Shown here: positions 17,004 to 26,447 of the stretch, piece by piece | Numbering within the stretch: position 1 is the stretch's first letter | How the letters are laid out: each line of letters begins with the position of its first letter | DNA from: Crocinitomix sp. | Lineage (GTDB): Bacteria; Bacteroidota; Bacteroidia; Flavobacteriales_D; Crocinitomicaceae | Length of the DNA stretch: 64,000 bases | NCBI GenBank assembly: GCA_013138735.1 | Contig: WTCE01000013.1 | Coordinates: forward strand, 1 to 64,000 | Direction: 5' to 3' | Translations under genes and position numbers: made by a program | Notes under the pieces: model-generated | Told to the model about the DNA's origin: nothing | Database searches by the model: none | What the model saw: only the letters and a program-made list of their open reading frames with translations

Positions 17004-18338
17004 ATGCTTGAATACAGACCACTGAATCATTTATCTGTCTATCTAGATCGTTTGATCAAAGGTCGCTTATGGCTTAAAGTAATTATTGGACTTGTTTTAG
17101 GGGCAGGATTAGGTCTTCTGCTCAATCCTTCAACGGGTTTACTTTCTGAGGAAAGTAGTTTACGTTTAGCTGAATGGTTCGACCTTCCTGGGCAAATTTT
17201 TATGCGCCTAGTTCAAATGATCATGATTCCATTGATATTTACCTCCATCATTTCTGGAATTGTAAGTAACTCTTCAGAGAACCTTAAGAAATTTGGACTG
17301 CGCTTATTACTGTACTTCGTTTTTACAACAGCTGTCGCCATAACTATTGGTTTGATTGTAACGCTAATATTGAAACCTGGGGAGTATATTTTTAAGCATG
17401 GTGGATTTCCAAACAGTAGTGAAACTATTGCCTCAAGCGAACCGGTCAACCTATTGGAGAACATTCCAACTACTATTTCTAACCTTGTTCCTAACAACCC
17501 GCTAGAATCCATTCTAACAGGAGAAATGTTAGGAGTTGTCATTTTTACGATCATCATTGGCGTGGCCATTACCCAATTGCAGGCAAAAACCGCAGACCCA
17601 ATCATTCGTTTTTCTGAAGCCGTACAAAAAATTTGCATGATCGTTGTTTCATGGGCAATGCGACTCGTACCTTTCGCCGTTTTTGGTTTAATGGCTGCTT
17701 TATTATCTAGAACTGGCGCCGAAGTATTTCTTGGTTTAGGATACTATATCCTTGTAGTTATTTTGGGACTAATGATCTTAATGACCTTCTATTTAGCATT
17801 GGTTTATTTATTCACTAAAAGGAGTCCCATAGCATTTTTACGATCCATTAAAGAACCGCAATTATTGGCGTTTTCAACCGCCAGCTCTGCAGCTGTTATG
17901 CCATTATCTATGAAAACGGCAGATGAAAAACTAGGCGTATCATCTAATATTAGCGATTTTGTTATTCCGGTTGGGGCCACAATTAATATGGACGGTACTG
18001 CATTATTTCAATGTGTGACGACTCTATTTATGGCCCAAGCTTATGGCATTGAATTGACCATTATGAATCTGCTATTAATTACGTTCACAGTTGTTGCAGC
18101 GTCTATTGGTACTCCTGCCATTCCTGGTGGCGGTGTTATTATCTTAGCCTCCGTATTGTCTAGTGCAGGAATTCCAATTGATGGTTTAATCATTATAATT
18201 GGAATTGACCGAATACTGGGAATGTTTAGAACGGCCGTAAATGTGACGGGCGACCTAACAGCCTGTCTCATTTTTAATAAACTTTACGGAACTGAATTTA
18301 ACAAAAATGCGGTTGACAAAAAATCTAAGACAGAATGA
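17004..18338 (+). CDS. dicarboxylate/amino acid:cation symporter (DAACS family)
   Basis: This 444-aa inner-membrane protein imports C4-dicarboxylates or glutamate/aspartate with H+ or Na+. Family features are visible: multiple hydrophobic helices, AFSTASSAAVMPLSM (the serine-rich re-entrant loop HP1), FVIPVGATINMDGTALFQ (the NMDGT cation motif), TPAIPGGGVIILASVL (HP2) and VNVTGDLTACLIFNKL. Length fits the GltP/DctA group. The 18335 gene starts inside its last codons (ATGA overlap), so a secreted protein is co-expressed. Substrate cannot be read from the sequence. Confidence 0.92.
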   Translation: MLEYRPLNHLSVYLDRLIKGRLWLKVIIGLVLGAGLGLLLNPSTGLLSEESSLRLAEWFDLPGQIFMRLVQMIMIPLIFTSIISGIVSNSSENLKKFGLRLLLYFVFTTAVAITIGLIVTLILKPGEYIFKHGGFPNSSETIASSEPVNLLENIPTTISNLVPNNPLESILTGEMLGVVIFTIIIGVAITQLQAKTADPIIRFSEAVQKICMIVVSWAMRLVPFAVFGLMAALLSRTGAEVFLGLGYYILVVILGLMILMTFYLALVYLFTKRSPIAFLRSIKEPQLLAFSTASSAAVMPLSMKTADEKLGVSSNISDFVIPVGATINMDGTALFQCVTTLFMAQAYGIELTIMNLLLITFTVVAASIGTPAIPGGGVIILASVLSSAGIPIDGLIIIIGIDRILGMFRTAVNVTGDLTACLIFNKLYGTEFNKNAVDKKSKTE

Positions 18339-19669
18339 TCAAACTATCCTGCTTATTTTCACTCTTATTGATCTCTTTCATTACTCAAGCACAAGAGGTT
18401 GATTTAATCATTAATTCAACTGGAGGAGAAGCTTCAAATTTCGAGACACCTGTTGCGGAAATCTCCAAATCTGTTGTGTTAAATGGAAAAACTTATTTTG
18501 CCTATGAGAGCCTTGAAGCCATGATGGTAATCATGACGGATATAAAACGAAATATTGGCACCGCCACTTTTTTTGAACTGGACGAAATAACAATGAAATT
18601 AACCCGGGTCACAGATAAAAATCTGCTTTATGAATTATTTATTCGGACACATTATAAAACCGAATTTAACCGGATGCTATTTGATGACAAGTGGATTTAT
18701 TCGGAAAATTATAGCTATAAGGACAGAGCTGACGTGGAGTTAAAAACTGTTGATGTTTTCAGATATGAAAATGGCGTAAAATATAATGACACACTTTATG
18801 TCGAAAAACGATCCTTCGATAATCCTTCCTATTGCGGATTCACGATTTCAGATGAAAAAACTCAAAAAGGACTCTTGTACACAAACACACAAGTTGACAC
18901 CGATTTTGCAAAACTATTCTTTATTGAAATAGACCACGAAAATGAAAAATTAAGCACAAACGAAAAAGTCATTCTATATTCGGAATTAGGATTCGAGTAT
19001 GAGCATATCGAGTTGCTGGAGTCCTATGATAACGACGGAATGATTAATGGCGAACATCATATCACACTCTTTTTTAATATCGACAAAGGAAAAAAACTTG
19101 GTGTTTCGACAATTTATATTGATTTTGAAAATGAAACTTATCACATTCGGTCTGAAGAAATTATTGATCCAGAAAGGGCATTCCCTGAAGGCATGTACAC
19201 CGTGTACGCTAAACGTCAATTTAGCAATGGTGAACTTACTTATTTTATGGAATTTTCTGATAGTAAAAACGTCTACATGTTATCCCTTAAATCTGAAGGG
19301 ATTGAAACTGCTATATTCAGAAATGCTGGACCAAACTTAGCTTGTGTTTTTAAAGAGGCTGATCAATACATCTTTATTTATGATGGTTTGTGCGAAATCG
19401 ATACGTTTGCGCAAGAAAGTGTGACAACATTATCTGAGTCTTTTGATTTCGATATTGTTGTTTATGAGGATCAAAAAGCGCATTTATACAGACAATCACT
19501 CCACCAATTAAACGCGCTCCAGGAGTATAAACAATACGGTAGAATTCATGCCATATCAGATCAAAACATCTCTGATGGAATTACTTTCTATTATTCTTTT
19601 AAGGGAGACGCTTATGAAGATGAAACAGATTACAACTTATATAAATTTGACCTTAAATTGAAAAATTGA
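18335..19669 (+). CDS. secreted hypothetical protein, coupled to the symporter gene
   Basis: This 444-aa protein has a signal peptide (MIKLSCLFSLLLISFITQAQ). The mature part is beta-rich with repeating strand blocks, each with Asp/Glu-aromatic patterns (FAKLFFIEIDHENEKLS, HHITLFFNIDKGKKLGVSTI), consistent with a beta-propeller-like surface or periplasmic protein. No T9SS tail or lipobox is present. It overlaps the symporter stop by four bases. A partner role in uptake or sensing of the transported substrate is only a guess. Confidence 0.65.
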   Translation: MIKLSCLFSLLLISFITQAQEVDLIINSTGGEASNFETPVAEISKSVVLNGKTYFAYESLEAMMVIMTDIKRNIGTATFFELDEITMKLTRVTDKNLLYELFIRTHYKTEFNRMLFDDKWIYSENYSYKDRADVELKTVDVFRYENGVKYNDTLYVEKRSFDNPSYCGFTISDEKTQKGLLYTNTQVDTDFAKLFFIEIDHENEKLSTNEKVILYSELGFEYEHIELLESYDNDGMINGEHHITLFFNIDKGKKLGVSTIYIDFENETYHIRSEEIIDPERAFPEGMYTVYAKRQFSNGELTYFMEFSDSKNVYMLSLKSEGIETAIFRNAGPNLACVFKEADQYIFIYDGLCEIDTFAQESVTTLSESFDFDIVVYEDQKAHLYRQSLHQLNALQEYKQYGRIHAISDQNISDGITFYYSFKGDAYEDETDYNLYKFDLKLKN

Positions 19670-19700
19670 TTTTTTGAATAACAGCTTTTCTTCTTTTGAT

Positions 19701-21305
19701 TCACTCTGAACAATTCTCAAGAATCAATTTTTTAATCTCCTCCGTTTCTCTCTCAAATGCTTCTGCTTTTTTCAAATACTTGCATGCATTGTCCTTATCA
19801 TCTAATTCGATATAATTAAGTGCAATATAGTAGGACGTTCCTGCGTCACTGCCAACGAGATTAGCTACTTTTAAAAAGCTCTTGCTGGATGCCTGATAAT
19901 TCCCTAATTCGTGATCCGTCACACCCAATTGAAAGAGGCTATAATAATCTTGAGAATCCATTAAAACTGCATTTTCTAAATTGTCTTTGGCCGCCTCAAA
20001 TTGGCCTAACAGTAATAATGACTCCCCTTTTACAGCATAAATAATTGAGGTTGTGATTCCATCATTGGCAAGAACAGATTTGTTGAAGCAAGTAATTGCT
20101 GTGTCATATTGCTCTAGGGCCATACAGATATAACCCTTCGCATATAAATATGAAGGATCTTGAAAATAAATAAGCGCAGAATCAGCCTCTTGCAAAGCCC
20201 TTTCATAATCTGAATTTTCAATCAATTGATTCGCTCTGTCGAAATGGACATTCCCTAAAACCTCATTAATCCCTTCATAATCAGAACAATTTGCGGCAAT
20301 GTAAACGTTTACCTCATTAATATTCCCTGACACTAATGAAAGAATATCTTCACATGCTCCAACTTGATCGCCTAATGAATCTTTACAAACTCCCCGAGCA
20401 TACATGCATGATTTATCCATTTCATTGGCTAAATCGCCCCGGGTATAATATAAAATAGCCTTTTCAAAATTTCCCTGAAGTTGATTCGTATAACCTAATT
20501 GATAAAACAAGCGATAATCATCACTAAATTGATCCATCTTTGATTCAAGTAGCCCGTTTGATTCTTCGTAGCGCTCTAGAATTGTTAATGCAATCGCCTT
20601 TTGAACATAAGCATAGCTAGAATTTGGTGACAATTCTATTGCCTTTTCACAATCCAAGATTCCTTCGTTGAAATTCTCCAAGGAAAATTGCGCCGTCCCT
20701 CTCAATGAAAATGAATTGGCGTTTGATTGATCTACCTCAATGTACATAGTACAATATTTCACCGTCTCTTCATACATCATTAAATCTGCATATAAACTTG
20801 CGATTTTGTATAAAGCGAATATCCTTTCAGAATCATAAGACAAGGCCATTTTATAATCGAGAATTGCAGCTTCTTCATCTATCAAATGTTCTTCATAAAT
20901 AGCAGCTCTTAGCAACCATGCATCAACATAAGTTGAATCAATTTGAATAGCCTCTGTAAATTCCTCTATTCCTTTTTGATAATCTCCACGATCGACATAA
21001 AGCCTGCCCAATAATCCTTTTGCTTCTGCATATTTAGGATCGTATTTCAAAGCACTATTACAATCCATTACTCCCCCAAATAAATCCTCATTTTCAAATT
21101 TAAATGTTGCACGCAAAAAATACGATTTTGCATAGGTCGGCTCATAGGCTATTGCATCATCCAAAGCACTAATCGCATCATTTATTGAACCTATCGCATA
21201 ATAACGTGTTGCTTCATTTATAAATTTTGATGTTTTCTTTTTTTGCCCGTATAAAACGGATGTCGAGCAAACTAAAATGAAGAAAACTGCCACTAATTTT
21301 TGCAT
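19701..21305 (-). CDS. secreted tetratricopeptide-repeat (TPR) protein
   Basis: This 534-aa protein starts with a signal peptide (MQKLVAVFFILVCSTSVLYG). ATG 21305 is preferred over a GTG three codons upstream. The rest consists of about a dozen TPR units, for example INDAISALDDAIAYEPTYAK, YQKGIEEFTEAIQIDSTYVD, YERALQEADSALIYF and YDTAITCFNKSVLAND. Each has the canonical A-x(6)-G/A helix-pair spacing. TPR scaffolds bind partner proteins, and in Bacteroidota they often belong to envelope complexes. Partners are unknown. It is convergent with the upstream secreted gene. Confidence 0.85.
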   Translation of the reverse strand: MQKLVAVFFILVCSTSVLYGQKKKTSKFINEATRYYAIGSINDAISALDDAIAYEPTYAKSYFLRATFKFENEDLFGGVMDCNSALKYDPKYAEAKGLLGRLYVDRGDYQKGIEEFTEAIQIDSTYVDAWLLRAAIYEEHLIDEEAAILDYKMALSYDSERIFALYKIASLYADLMMYEETVKYCTMYIEVDQSNANSFSLRGTAQFSLENFNEGILDCEKAIELSPNSSYAYVQKAIALTILERYEESNGLLESKMDQFSDDYRLFYQLGYTNQLQGNFEKAILYYTRGDLANEMDKSCMYARGVCKDSLGDQVGACEDILSLVSGNINEVNVYIAANCSDYEGINEVLGNVHFDRANQLIENSDYERALQEADSALIYFQDPSYLYAKGYICMALEQYDTAITCFNKSVLANDGITTSIIYAVKGESLLLLGQFEAAKDNLENAVLMDSQDYYSLFQLGVTDHELGNYQASSKSFLKVANLVGSDAGTSYYIALNYIELDDKDNACKYLKKAEAFERETEEIKKLILENCSE

Positions 21306-21432
21306 TGCGTACACTTATTTCAGACTAAAATACAAATTAAGACTAATGCTGCTCTTATTGTAAGCACTGAAACGGTAATTTGTGATTAAAATGCGCCTAT
21401 ATCGAGGTCTAATATTAATTCATGAGATCGTC

Positions 21433-21461
21433 TTGACATAAATGTGAAATATCTATATTTG
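21433..21461 (+). promoter_or_regulatory. consensus Bacteroidota promoter of the RNA ligase gene
   Basis: TTG at 21433-21435 and TATATTTG at 21454-21461 are separated by 18 bases, a very good match to the TTG / TAnnTTTG consensus. Transcription should start about 7 bases downstream, leaving a leader of about 70 nt before ATG 21540. Confidence 0.6.
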
Positions 21462-21539
21462 GCTCAGCGGTTGCTGAAAATTATTTACGATCCAGTTTCT
21501 TAACTACTATAAAAAATTGAAATATTTAAAATAAGAGTG

Positions 21540-22577
21540 ATGAGTGAGTTCTCAGGGTATGAGAAAATGCCAACTAGTTTAAAAAAGTTGGGGTTGGATG
21601 AAAATGACTTTTCAAAATTAGAGAAGTTTAAATGGGTCGTTACGGAAAAAGTTCACGGGGCTAACTTCAGTTTCATCTATGAAGAAGGAACTTTGAAATA
21701 TGCCAAAAGAAAGGCCTATCTAAATTGGGAGGACGACTTTTTTGGTTTTCAATTGGTTGTTAACCAAATTGAGGATAATATCATTCGTTTGTTTGAGGAC
21801 ATCAGTTCGCAAATAAGTGGAAATAAATATATCATCTATGGCGAATTATTTGGTGGCAAATATCCACATCCTGACGTTGATGCAAACCCTGAAGTACAAG
21901 CGATTCAAACAGGAGTATACTATTCTCCTACGATTAATTTTTGCGCTTTTGATATCGCAATAGAGAATTCTGAGACTAAATATTATCTCGACTTTGAAAC
22001 GTCACTCTCCTATTTTGAAAGCCATAAAATTTTTCACGTAAAACCATTATTGGTTGGCAAATTTGCAGATGCCTTGAATTTCAATACGCGCATCAATTCA
22101 ACAATTCCAAAACAGTTAGAATTACCTGAACTGAATGAGAATTTAATTGAAGGAGTCGTTATAAAACCCTATAATCAATTGGATTCTGTAGCTACAGCTG
22201 TTCGGCCAATTGTTAAGCTAAAGAATAAAGAATTTGATGAAGAGAAGAAATTTCATCAAGCAGAAAAATGGAATTATGTGCCTAATGTCACCTCAAAATC
22301 AGAAGATCTTACCTTCATTCTAGATGAACTTAGAAATTATATCACACTAAGCAGACTAGAGAGCGCTATTTCAAAAATTGGCGCATTAAACTTCAATGAT
22401 CAAGACAGAGTCTCAGAAATTAAGAATGAATTTTTAAGAGACACATTAGTTGATTTTAATGAAAACAATGATGACCTGTTAATTGAATTGTCGCAAGAAG
22501 AAAAGGATTGGTTGAATGAGCGTGTACAGTCAGAAATCAATAAAATTGTGAGTCTATCAAATCCGAATAAAAAGTAA
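21540..22577 (+). CDS. RNA ligase, T4 Rnl2-type nucleotidyltransferase
   Basis: This 345-aa enzyme should seal 3'-OH/5'-phosphate nicks in RNA with ATP. The nucleotidyltransferase motifs are in order: motif I EKVHGANFSF with the nucleophile Lys37, then YAKRKAYLN, motif III YIIYGELFGGKYP, motif IIIa NFCAFDIAIEN, motif IV LIEGVVIKPYNQ and motif V VRPIVKLKNKEF. The C-terminal 100 residues are helical as in Rnl2. ATG 21540 was taken over an adjoining GTG at 21537. It is a single-gene unit with its own strong promoter. No Pnkp or Hen1 repair partner lies beside it. Confidence 0.9.
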   Translation: MSEFSGYEKMPTSLKKLGLDENDFSKLEKFKWVVTEKVHGANFSFIYEEGTLKYAKRKAYLNWEDDFFGFQLVVNQIEDNIIRLFEDISSQISGNKYIIYGELFGGKYPHPDVDANPEVQAIQTGVYYSPTINFCAFDIAIENSETKYYLDFETSLSYFESHKIFHVKPLLVGKFADALNFNTRINSTIPKQLELPELNENLIEGVVIKPYNQLDSVATAVRPIVKLKNKEFDEEKKFHQAEKWNYVPNVTSKSEDLTFILDELRNYITLSRLESAISKIGALNFNDQDRVSEIKNEFLRDTLVDFNENNDDLLIELSQEEKDWLNERVQSEINKIVSLSNPNKK

Positions 22578-22598
22578 TCTATTTGAAACCATTTCTAC

Positions 22599-22701
22599 AA
22601 GGAACGAACTTGTATGATTTTGAATTTAAGCGTAAAGCGATTGTAAAGGAAGCTAAAGCGCAATAGACTGCTGCTGACAAAGCCTATCGCAACGAGTTTT
22701 A
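22599..22701 (+). pseudogene. possible decayed coding remnant
   Basis: Downstream of the ligase gene one frame reads LQGTNLYDFEFKRKAIVKEA then KAQ, a TAG stop, TAADKAYRNEF and a TAA. The composition looks like the tail of a real protein interrupted by a stop. No start codon or family can be identified and this may be chance. Confidence 0.2.
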
Positions 22702-22721
22702 ACCTTTTTTGATTAAAGAAA

Positions 22722-23453
22722 TCAATTTTTAAGCTTATTACTAATCAACATTAAACTCACCCCCAACACAATCAGTATTGAACCAACAAGTAAACCGACT
22801 AAGTAACCTCCGATTGCTTCTACAATAAATGCAAACAGAAAAACAGCAATAAGAATAATCAGAAACAAAAGAAAGCCCAAGACGCCAACTAAAAATCCAT
22901 TACCACTGAAAACCAGCGTGCCAAATAAATTAGCAAGGCCATTAAAACCAAAATAAAGAAATAGACTTCCGATAATTAATAAGATCCCTAAAAAAAGCAT
23001 GATTTTGCCTATATCTCCCAGGATTTTGCCAATCGAATCGCTTTTTTCTTTAACCACCGTATCGCTATCATGATTAACGCTTTCTTCAATCGGGGGACCT
23101 CGATCGACCTGCGCAATTGGGAGATTATCTTGGCCTATCGAGTGATCATCCTCAATTTGACTGTCTCGTGTATTTGACACTGAAAGCCCCTCTTCTTGAA
23201 CAGCAGCATTAATCGTTTCATTCTCCTCAGAATATTCAACAGTTGAATCTACAACCTCATCCGCATAAGTAAGTTCTGGAACTAAATCATCTTGATCCGT
23301 TTCATTCGCCTGATTTTCAATCCTGTCTTCAGAACTCGTTTTATTACCGTACTTCTTATTCCATTCAATATGATAGCCGCTTCTATGGATCCTTTTTGTC
23401 ATTGTACAGTTGCACAAAAACAAGAGAATTATAAGCGTGATAAGTTGTCTCAT
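22722..23453 (-). CDS. lipoprotein with C-terminal membrane segments
   Basis: This 243-aa protein has a lipoprotein signal (MRQLITLIILLFLCNCTMTK, Cys16) followed by RIHRSGYHIEWNKKYG, a short post-lipobox motif seen in other Bacteroidota lipoproteins. An acidic linker rich in Glu/Asp/Ser runs to residue 145. Then come three or four hydrophobic helices (IMLFLGILLIIGSLFLYFGF, LVGVLGFLLFLIILIAVFLF and GYLVGLLVGSILIVLGVSLM). A lipid-anchored N-terminus combined with several helices is unusual. Function unknown. Confidence 0.65.
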   Translation of the reverse strand: MRQLITLIILLFLCNCTMTKRIHRSGYHIEWNKKYGNKTSSEDRIENQANETDQDDLVPELTYADEVVDSTVEYSEENETINAAVQEEGLSVSNTRDSQIEDDHSIGQDNLPIAQVDRGPPIEESVNHDSDTVVKEKSDSIGKILGDIGKIMLFLGILLIIGSLFLYFGFNGLANLFGTLVFSGNGFLVGVLGFLLFLIILIAVFLFAFIVEAIGGYLVGLLVGSILIVLGVSLMLISNKLKN

Positions 23454-23609
23454 AGGATTGATTTAGACTTCAGTTAGGATGACAATAGTACAATAATTCC
23501 TCACATAAACATTTTAATTCAGCTTATTAATGGAATGAAGACTAGTCCAAAATAAATTTATCTTTGAAACTCCCGAAAGTTGATCTTATGAAGCAATTAA
23601 CTTCTTCTT

Positions 23610-23636
23610 TTGATGTAATAAAAAGTAGTATATTTG
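23610..23636 (+). promoter_or_regulatory. Bacteroidota promoter upstream of 23686
   Basis: TTG at 23610-23612 and TATATTTG at 23629-23636 are spaced by 16 bases. The predicted transcript would carry a leader of about 43 nt before the ATG. Confidence 0.5.
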
Positions 23637-23685
23637 AATCCATACCTACAACCCTTTATTTATTGAATAAGAAAATTGATTTGAG

Positions 23686-24213
23686 ATGAAAAAAATACTG
23701 TTGGTTGCCATTCTTTTTATGAATTTAATCGCCGTGCAAACTTATGCGCAGTGCGAAGGGACACATTTGCTTTGCAAAAAACAGCTATCAAAAGAAGACA
23801 AAAAAGCGGGTTGGAATGTCAACAAACAATCTGAAAGTTTATCTGTTGAAAAAGGCGAAACGTTTGAAATGTTTGTGACAGCCTATCAAGGATTAGAATA
23901 TCGTCTGTCAGTTTGTACAGATATTCATGGAGGAACTCCCGTTCCATTTCAGGTGGCACAAGACATGATGGTCAACGTTACTGATTCAACGGGGAATACT
24001 AAAATTGAAAAGCAACGCAAGGTTATTTTCGATAACGCAATTGAAACTGAGGAACTATACGTCCTTTTTAGAAGTAATAAAACAGAAAAATTCTACTTAA
24101 CAATCGGCATCCCTTCAACAGGTATAAGTGCCAGCAAAAAATTAAAGAAAACCGATTTTGTTTGCCTTGGCGTATTATTAGAGCACCGTAAGACGAAAAA
24201 ATCTGCGCTTTAA
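23686..24213 (+). CDS. secreted hypothetical protein
   Basis: The 175 residues begin with a signal peptide (MKKILLVAILFMNLIAVQTYA) and CEGTHLLCKKQLSKEDKKAG, with two early Cys. The mature part is strand-rich (VEKGETFEMFVTAYQGLEYR, KIEKQRKVIFDNAIETEELY), similar to small beta-sandwich envelope proteins. The family is not identified. It is monocistronic behind its own promoter. Confidence 0.6.
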   Translation: MKKILLVAILFMNLIAVQTYAQCEGTHLLCKKQLSKEDKKAGWNVNKQSESLSVEKGETFEMFVTAYQGLEYRLSVCTDIHGGTPVPFQVAQDMMVNVTDSTGNTKIEKQRKVIFDNAIETEELYVLFRSNKTEKFYLTIGIPSTGISASKKLKKTDFVCLGVLLEHRKTKKSAL

Positions 24214-24344
24214 TTCCCCATAAGCTACAACAGTAATCTAATTTCTGCTGCTTAACCCTGAAAGACAGCAGACTGCCCAAATTCAACATTAGTAATTGGA
24301 AAACCTATAATCTCATAGATAAGTATTTTATCCATTAAGTTCAA

Positions 24345-24911
24345 ATGAAAAAACCGAATAACTTAATTGTAGAACTAAAAAAATTCTTGCTAGAAAACAA
24401 GAACGTTGATGGAGACTTTTGGCATTGTTCGGGACATGGTTATATTCTCAAAATATTCGAAAAAAATTATTCAGAAGAAAATTTGAAGGAGTTAGAATTA
24501 GATTTGATTAATTGGAATGAAAATGATTTAGATATTCTCACAATAGCCTTGCCAAAGATTGCTCATTACACCTATTATGACCAATTAACAGATATTAATG
24601 CATTAGAAAATAATCGTTTGGGAAAATATTACTCCGCAATCATCCCCAGATTCCGGTTAATGAGTTACATAACAGATTGGGCGATTGAAACCAATGACAA
24701 GTATGAACTTCTTGAAACGATTGCATGTAATCTTAACTTTTTAATTTACCACTTCAATTTTATTGTAAATAATGATGGAAAAGGAATCGAAAAAATTACA
24801 TCTTTCATTCAAAGAATCAAAGATGTGGATAGAACCAAAATTGACGTCCCAAAAATAAATGAGGAAATCACACAACTTGAAACACTAGTTAAACAAGTTC
24901 CCAAGCCATGA
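24345..24911 (+). CDS. hypothetical cytoplasmic protein
   Basis: This 188-aa protein has no signal or membrane segment. It is mostly helical, with several Trp and aromatic residues (DGDFWHCSGHGYILKIFEKN, LDLINWNENDLDILTIALPK). The pattern resembles immunity-like (SMI1/HEAT-type) proteins, but no diagnostic motif is present. Function is unknown. Confidence 0.55.
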   Translation: MKKPNNLIVELKKFLLENKNVDGDFWHCSGHGYILKIFEKNYSEENLKELELDLINWNENDLDILTIALPKIAHYTYYDQLTDINALENNRLGKYYSAIIPRFRLMSYITDWAIETNDKYELLETIACNLNFLIYHFNFIVNNDGKGIEKITSFIQRIKDVDRTKIDVPKINEEITQLETLVKQVPKP

Positions 24912-24985
24912 ATTGTCGAATTTATACAAATGCAGGACACTTTAAATTAATCAATACGTCTCTTTAAAATTAGTAACCCTAAACA

Positions 24986-25372
24986 ATGAACTATTTCGAT
25001 TTAATGTCTCTCCACTTGGCAACAGTAATACCCAGCTTTATAATAGGAACGGTATTATTAATCATAAAAAAAGGAACAAAAATCCATAAAATATTTGGTA
25101 GAGTCTACATGATTCTGATGTTGATAACAGCTATGATTACTTTGTTTATGCCTGCTCAAGTTGGGCCAACCTTAATGAATCACTTTGGTTGGATTCATAG
25201 TTTTAGTTTTCTAACAATTTATACGGTCCCAACAGCCTATTTGGCAATCAAAAAAGGGAACGTAAAGTCGCATAAACGAAAAATGATCTTATTGTACTTT
25301 GGAGCAATCATAATTGCAGGAGGGTTTACATTTATGCCAGGTAGATATTTGCACAGTGTGTTTTTTGGTTAG
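24986..25372 (+). CDS. DUF2306-like membrane protein
   Basis: This 128-aa protein has four predicted transmembrane segments (LATVIPSFIIGTVLLII, VYMILMLITAMITLFMP, SFSFLTIYTVPTAYLAI, ILLYFGAIIIAGGFTF) and the family-like signature HKIFGRVYMILM in the first loop. DUF2306 proteins have an unknown function. The His residues at the membrane edges (IHKIFGR, NHFGWIHSF, KSHKRKM) resemble those of haem-binding membrane proteins, though that is a weak analogy. Confidence 0.7.
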   Translation: MNYFDLMSLHLATVIPSFIIGTVLLIIKKGTKIHKIFGRVYMILMLITAMITLFMPAQVGPTLMNHFGWIHSFSFLTIYTVPTAYLAIKKGNVKSHKRKMILLYFGAIIIAGGFTFMPGRYLHSVFFG

Positions 25373-25499
25373 AACAAAAATATAACTCCCCCCTTCTCAT
25401 ATCTGCTACTATTTAACCAAATAAACTATTTTTTTCAAAATAACTGTAACCACTTTAAAAGAAATTGCGACTAACGTAATAAACAGTAAATTTAAAATT

Positions 25500-25844
25500 A
25501 TGGAAGATTTAGTACACGTCTTAATTCCCATTGCCGGATGTGCAATGATTTTTGGAATAGTATATGTCGTTATTACTGCAAACAATAGAGAAAACATGGC
25601 CATGATAGAAGCAGGAATGAATCCGAAGGGGCATAAAACAAATCGACATTCAAGATTGCGAATTGCACTACTACTCTTTATGGTTCCCATTGGAATTTTA
25701 GTTGGAAATTTTATCCATAATTTATTTGGAATGGATGCCGAACCTGCGGCTGTCGTATTTGCCTTTCTTTTTGGAGGACTAGCTTTAACCGCGACATACT
25801 TTATCGAAGATGCACGCATGCGTAAATTTGGTGAAGAAGAGTAA
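25500..25844 (+). CDS. small membrane protein (DUF6249-like) leading the sigma-factor unit
   Basis: The 114 residues contain three helices (LIPIAGCAMIFGIVYVVITA, LLLFMVPIGILVGNFI, AVVFAFLFGGLALTATYFI) separated by a basic loop, ENMAMIEAGMNPKGHKTNRH. The MIEAGMNP-like loop resembles that of DUF6249 membrane proteins found upstream of ECF sigma factors in Bacteroidota. The sigma gene starts 11 bases downstream, so they are likely co-transcribed. Confidence 0.65.
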   Translation: MEDLVHVLIPIAGCAMIFGIVYVVITANNRENMAMIEAGMNPKGHKTNRHSRLRIALLLFMVPIGILVGNFIHNLFGMDAEPAAVVFAFLFGGLALTATYFIEDARMRKFGEEE

Positions 25845-25855
25845 GCCCATCATTT

Positions 25856-26422
25856 GTGAAAAACGAAGAAATATTACATATAATTTCGCAGATCAAAGCA
25901 GGTGATTCTAATGCTTTTGCACAATTGGTGGATACCTACAAAGACATGGTTTATTCCTTGTGTTTGAAGATGACTAATTCAACCGAAAATGCAGAAGAAA
26001 TTGCGCAAGACTCATTTGTGAAGGCCTTCCAAGGATTGCAGAGGTTCAAAGGAAAAGCGAAATTTTCAACGTGGTTATATCAAATCACGTACTATACTTG
26101 CATTAATTTTTTGAGAAAAAATAAGCTCGACACAAGTGACGTTCCATTAGAAAATTTTGAAGATAACTCGGCAGAAATATTAGACCAAATTCAACAAACA
26201 GAGCGCCGCGAATATATTTCAAAAGCAATGGCTTACTTAAGCCCCACAGAACGAGCTCTAATCACCTTCTATTATTTAGAAGAACGCACAATCAAAGAAA
26301 TCGCGATAATCACGAAAATGTCTATCGCTAATGTAAAGGTAAAATTACACCGCACACGCAAAAAGCTTTATGGAAAGCTTGAGCTTTTATTAAAAAATGA
26401 GGTAAATTCGTTAGTAGATTAA
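25856..26422 (+). CDS. ECF-type RNA polymerase sigma-70 factor
   Basis: This 188-aa protein recruits RNA polymerase to a special promoter set. Region 2 is FAQLVDTYKDMVYSLCLKMT and AQDSFVKAFQGLQRFKGKAK FSTWLYQI; region 4 is LSPTERALITFYYLEERTIK EIAIITKMSIANVKVKLHRT. It starts at GTG 25856, right after the membrane protein gene. A 112-aa membrane protein follows and could act as its anti-sigma partner. Target genes cannot be deduced. Confidence 0.9.
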   Translation: MKNEEILHIISQIKAGDSNAFAQLVDTYKDMVYSLCLKMTNSTENAEEIAQDSFVKAFQGLQRFKGKAKFSTWLYQITYYTCINFLRKNKLDTSDVPLENFEDNSAEILDQIQQTERREYISKAMAYLSPTERALITFYYLEERTIKEIAIITKMSIANVKVKLHRTRKKLYGKLELLLKNEVNSLVD

Positions 26423-26447
26423 TGCTACTGGCGCAAAACAATATGTT

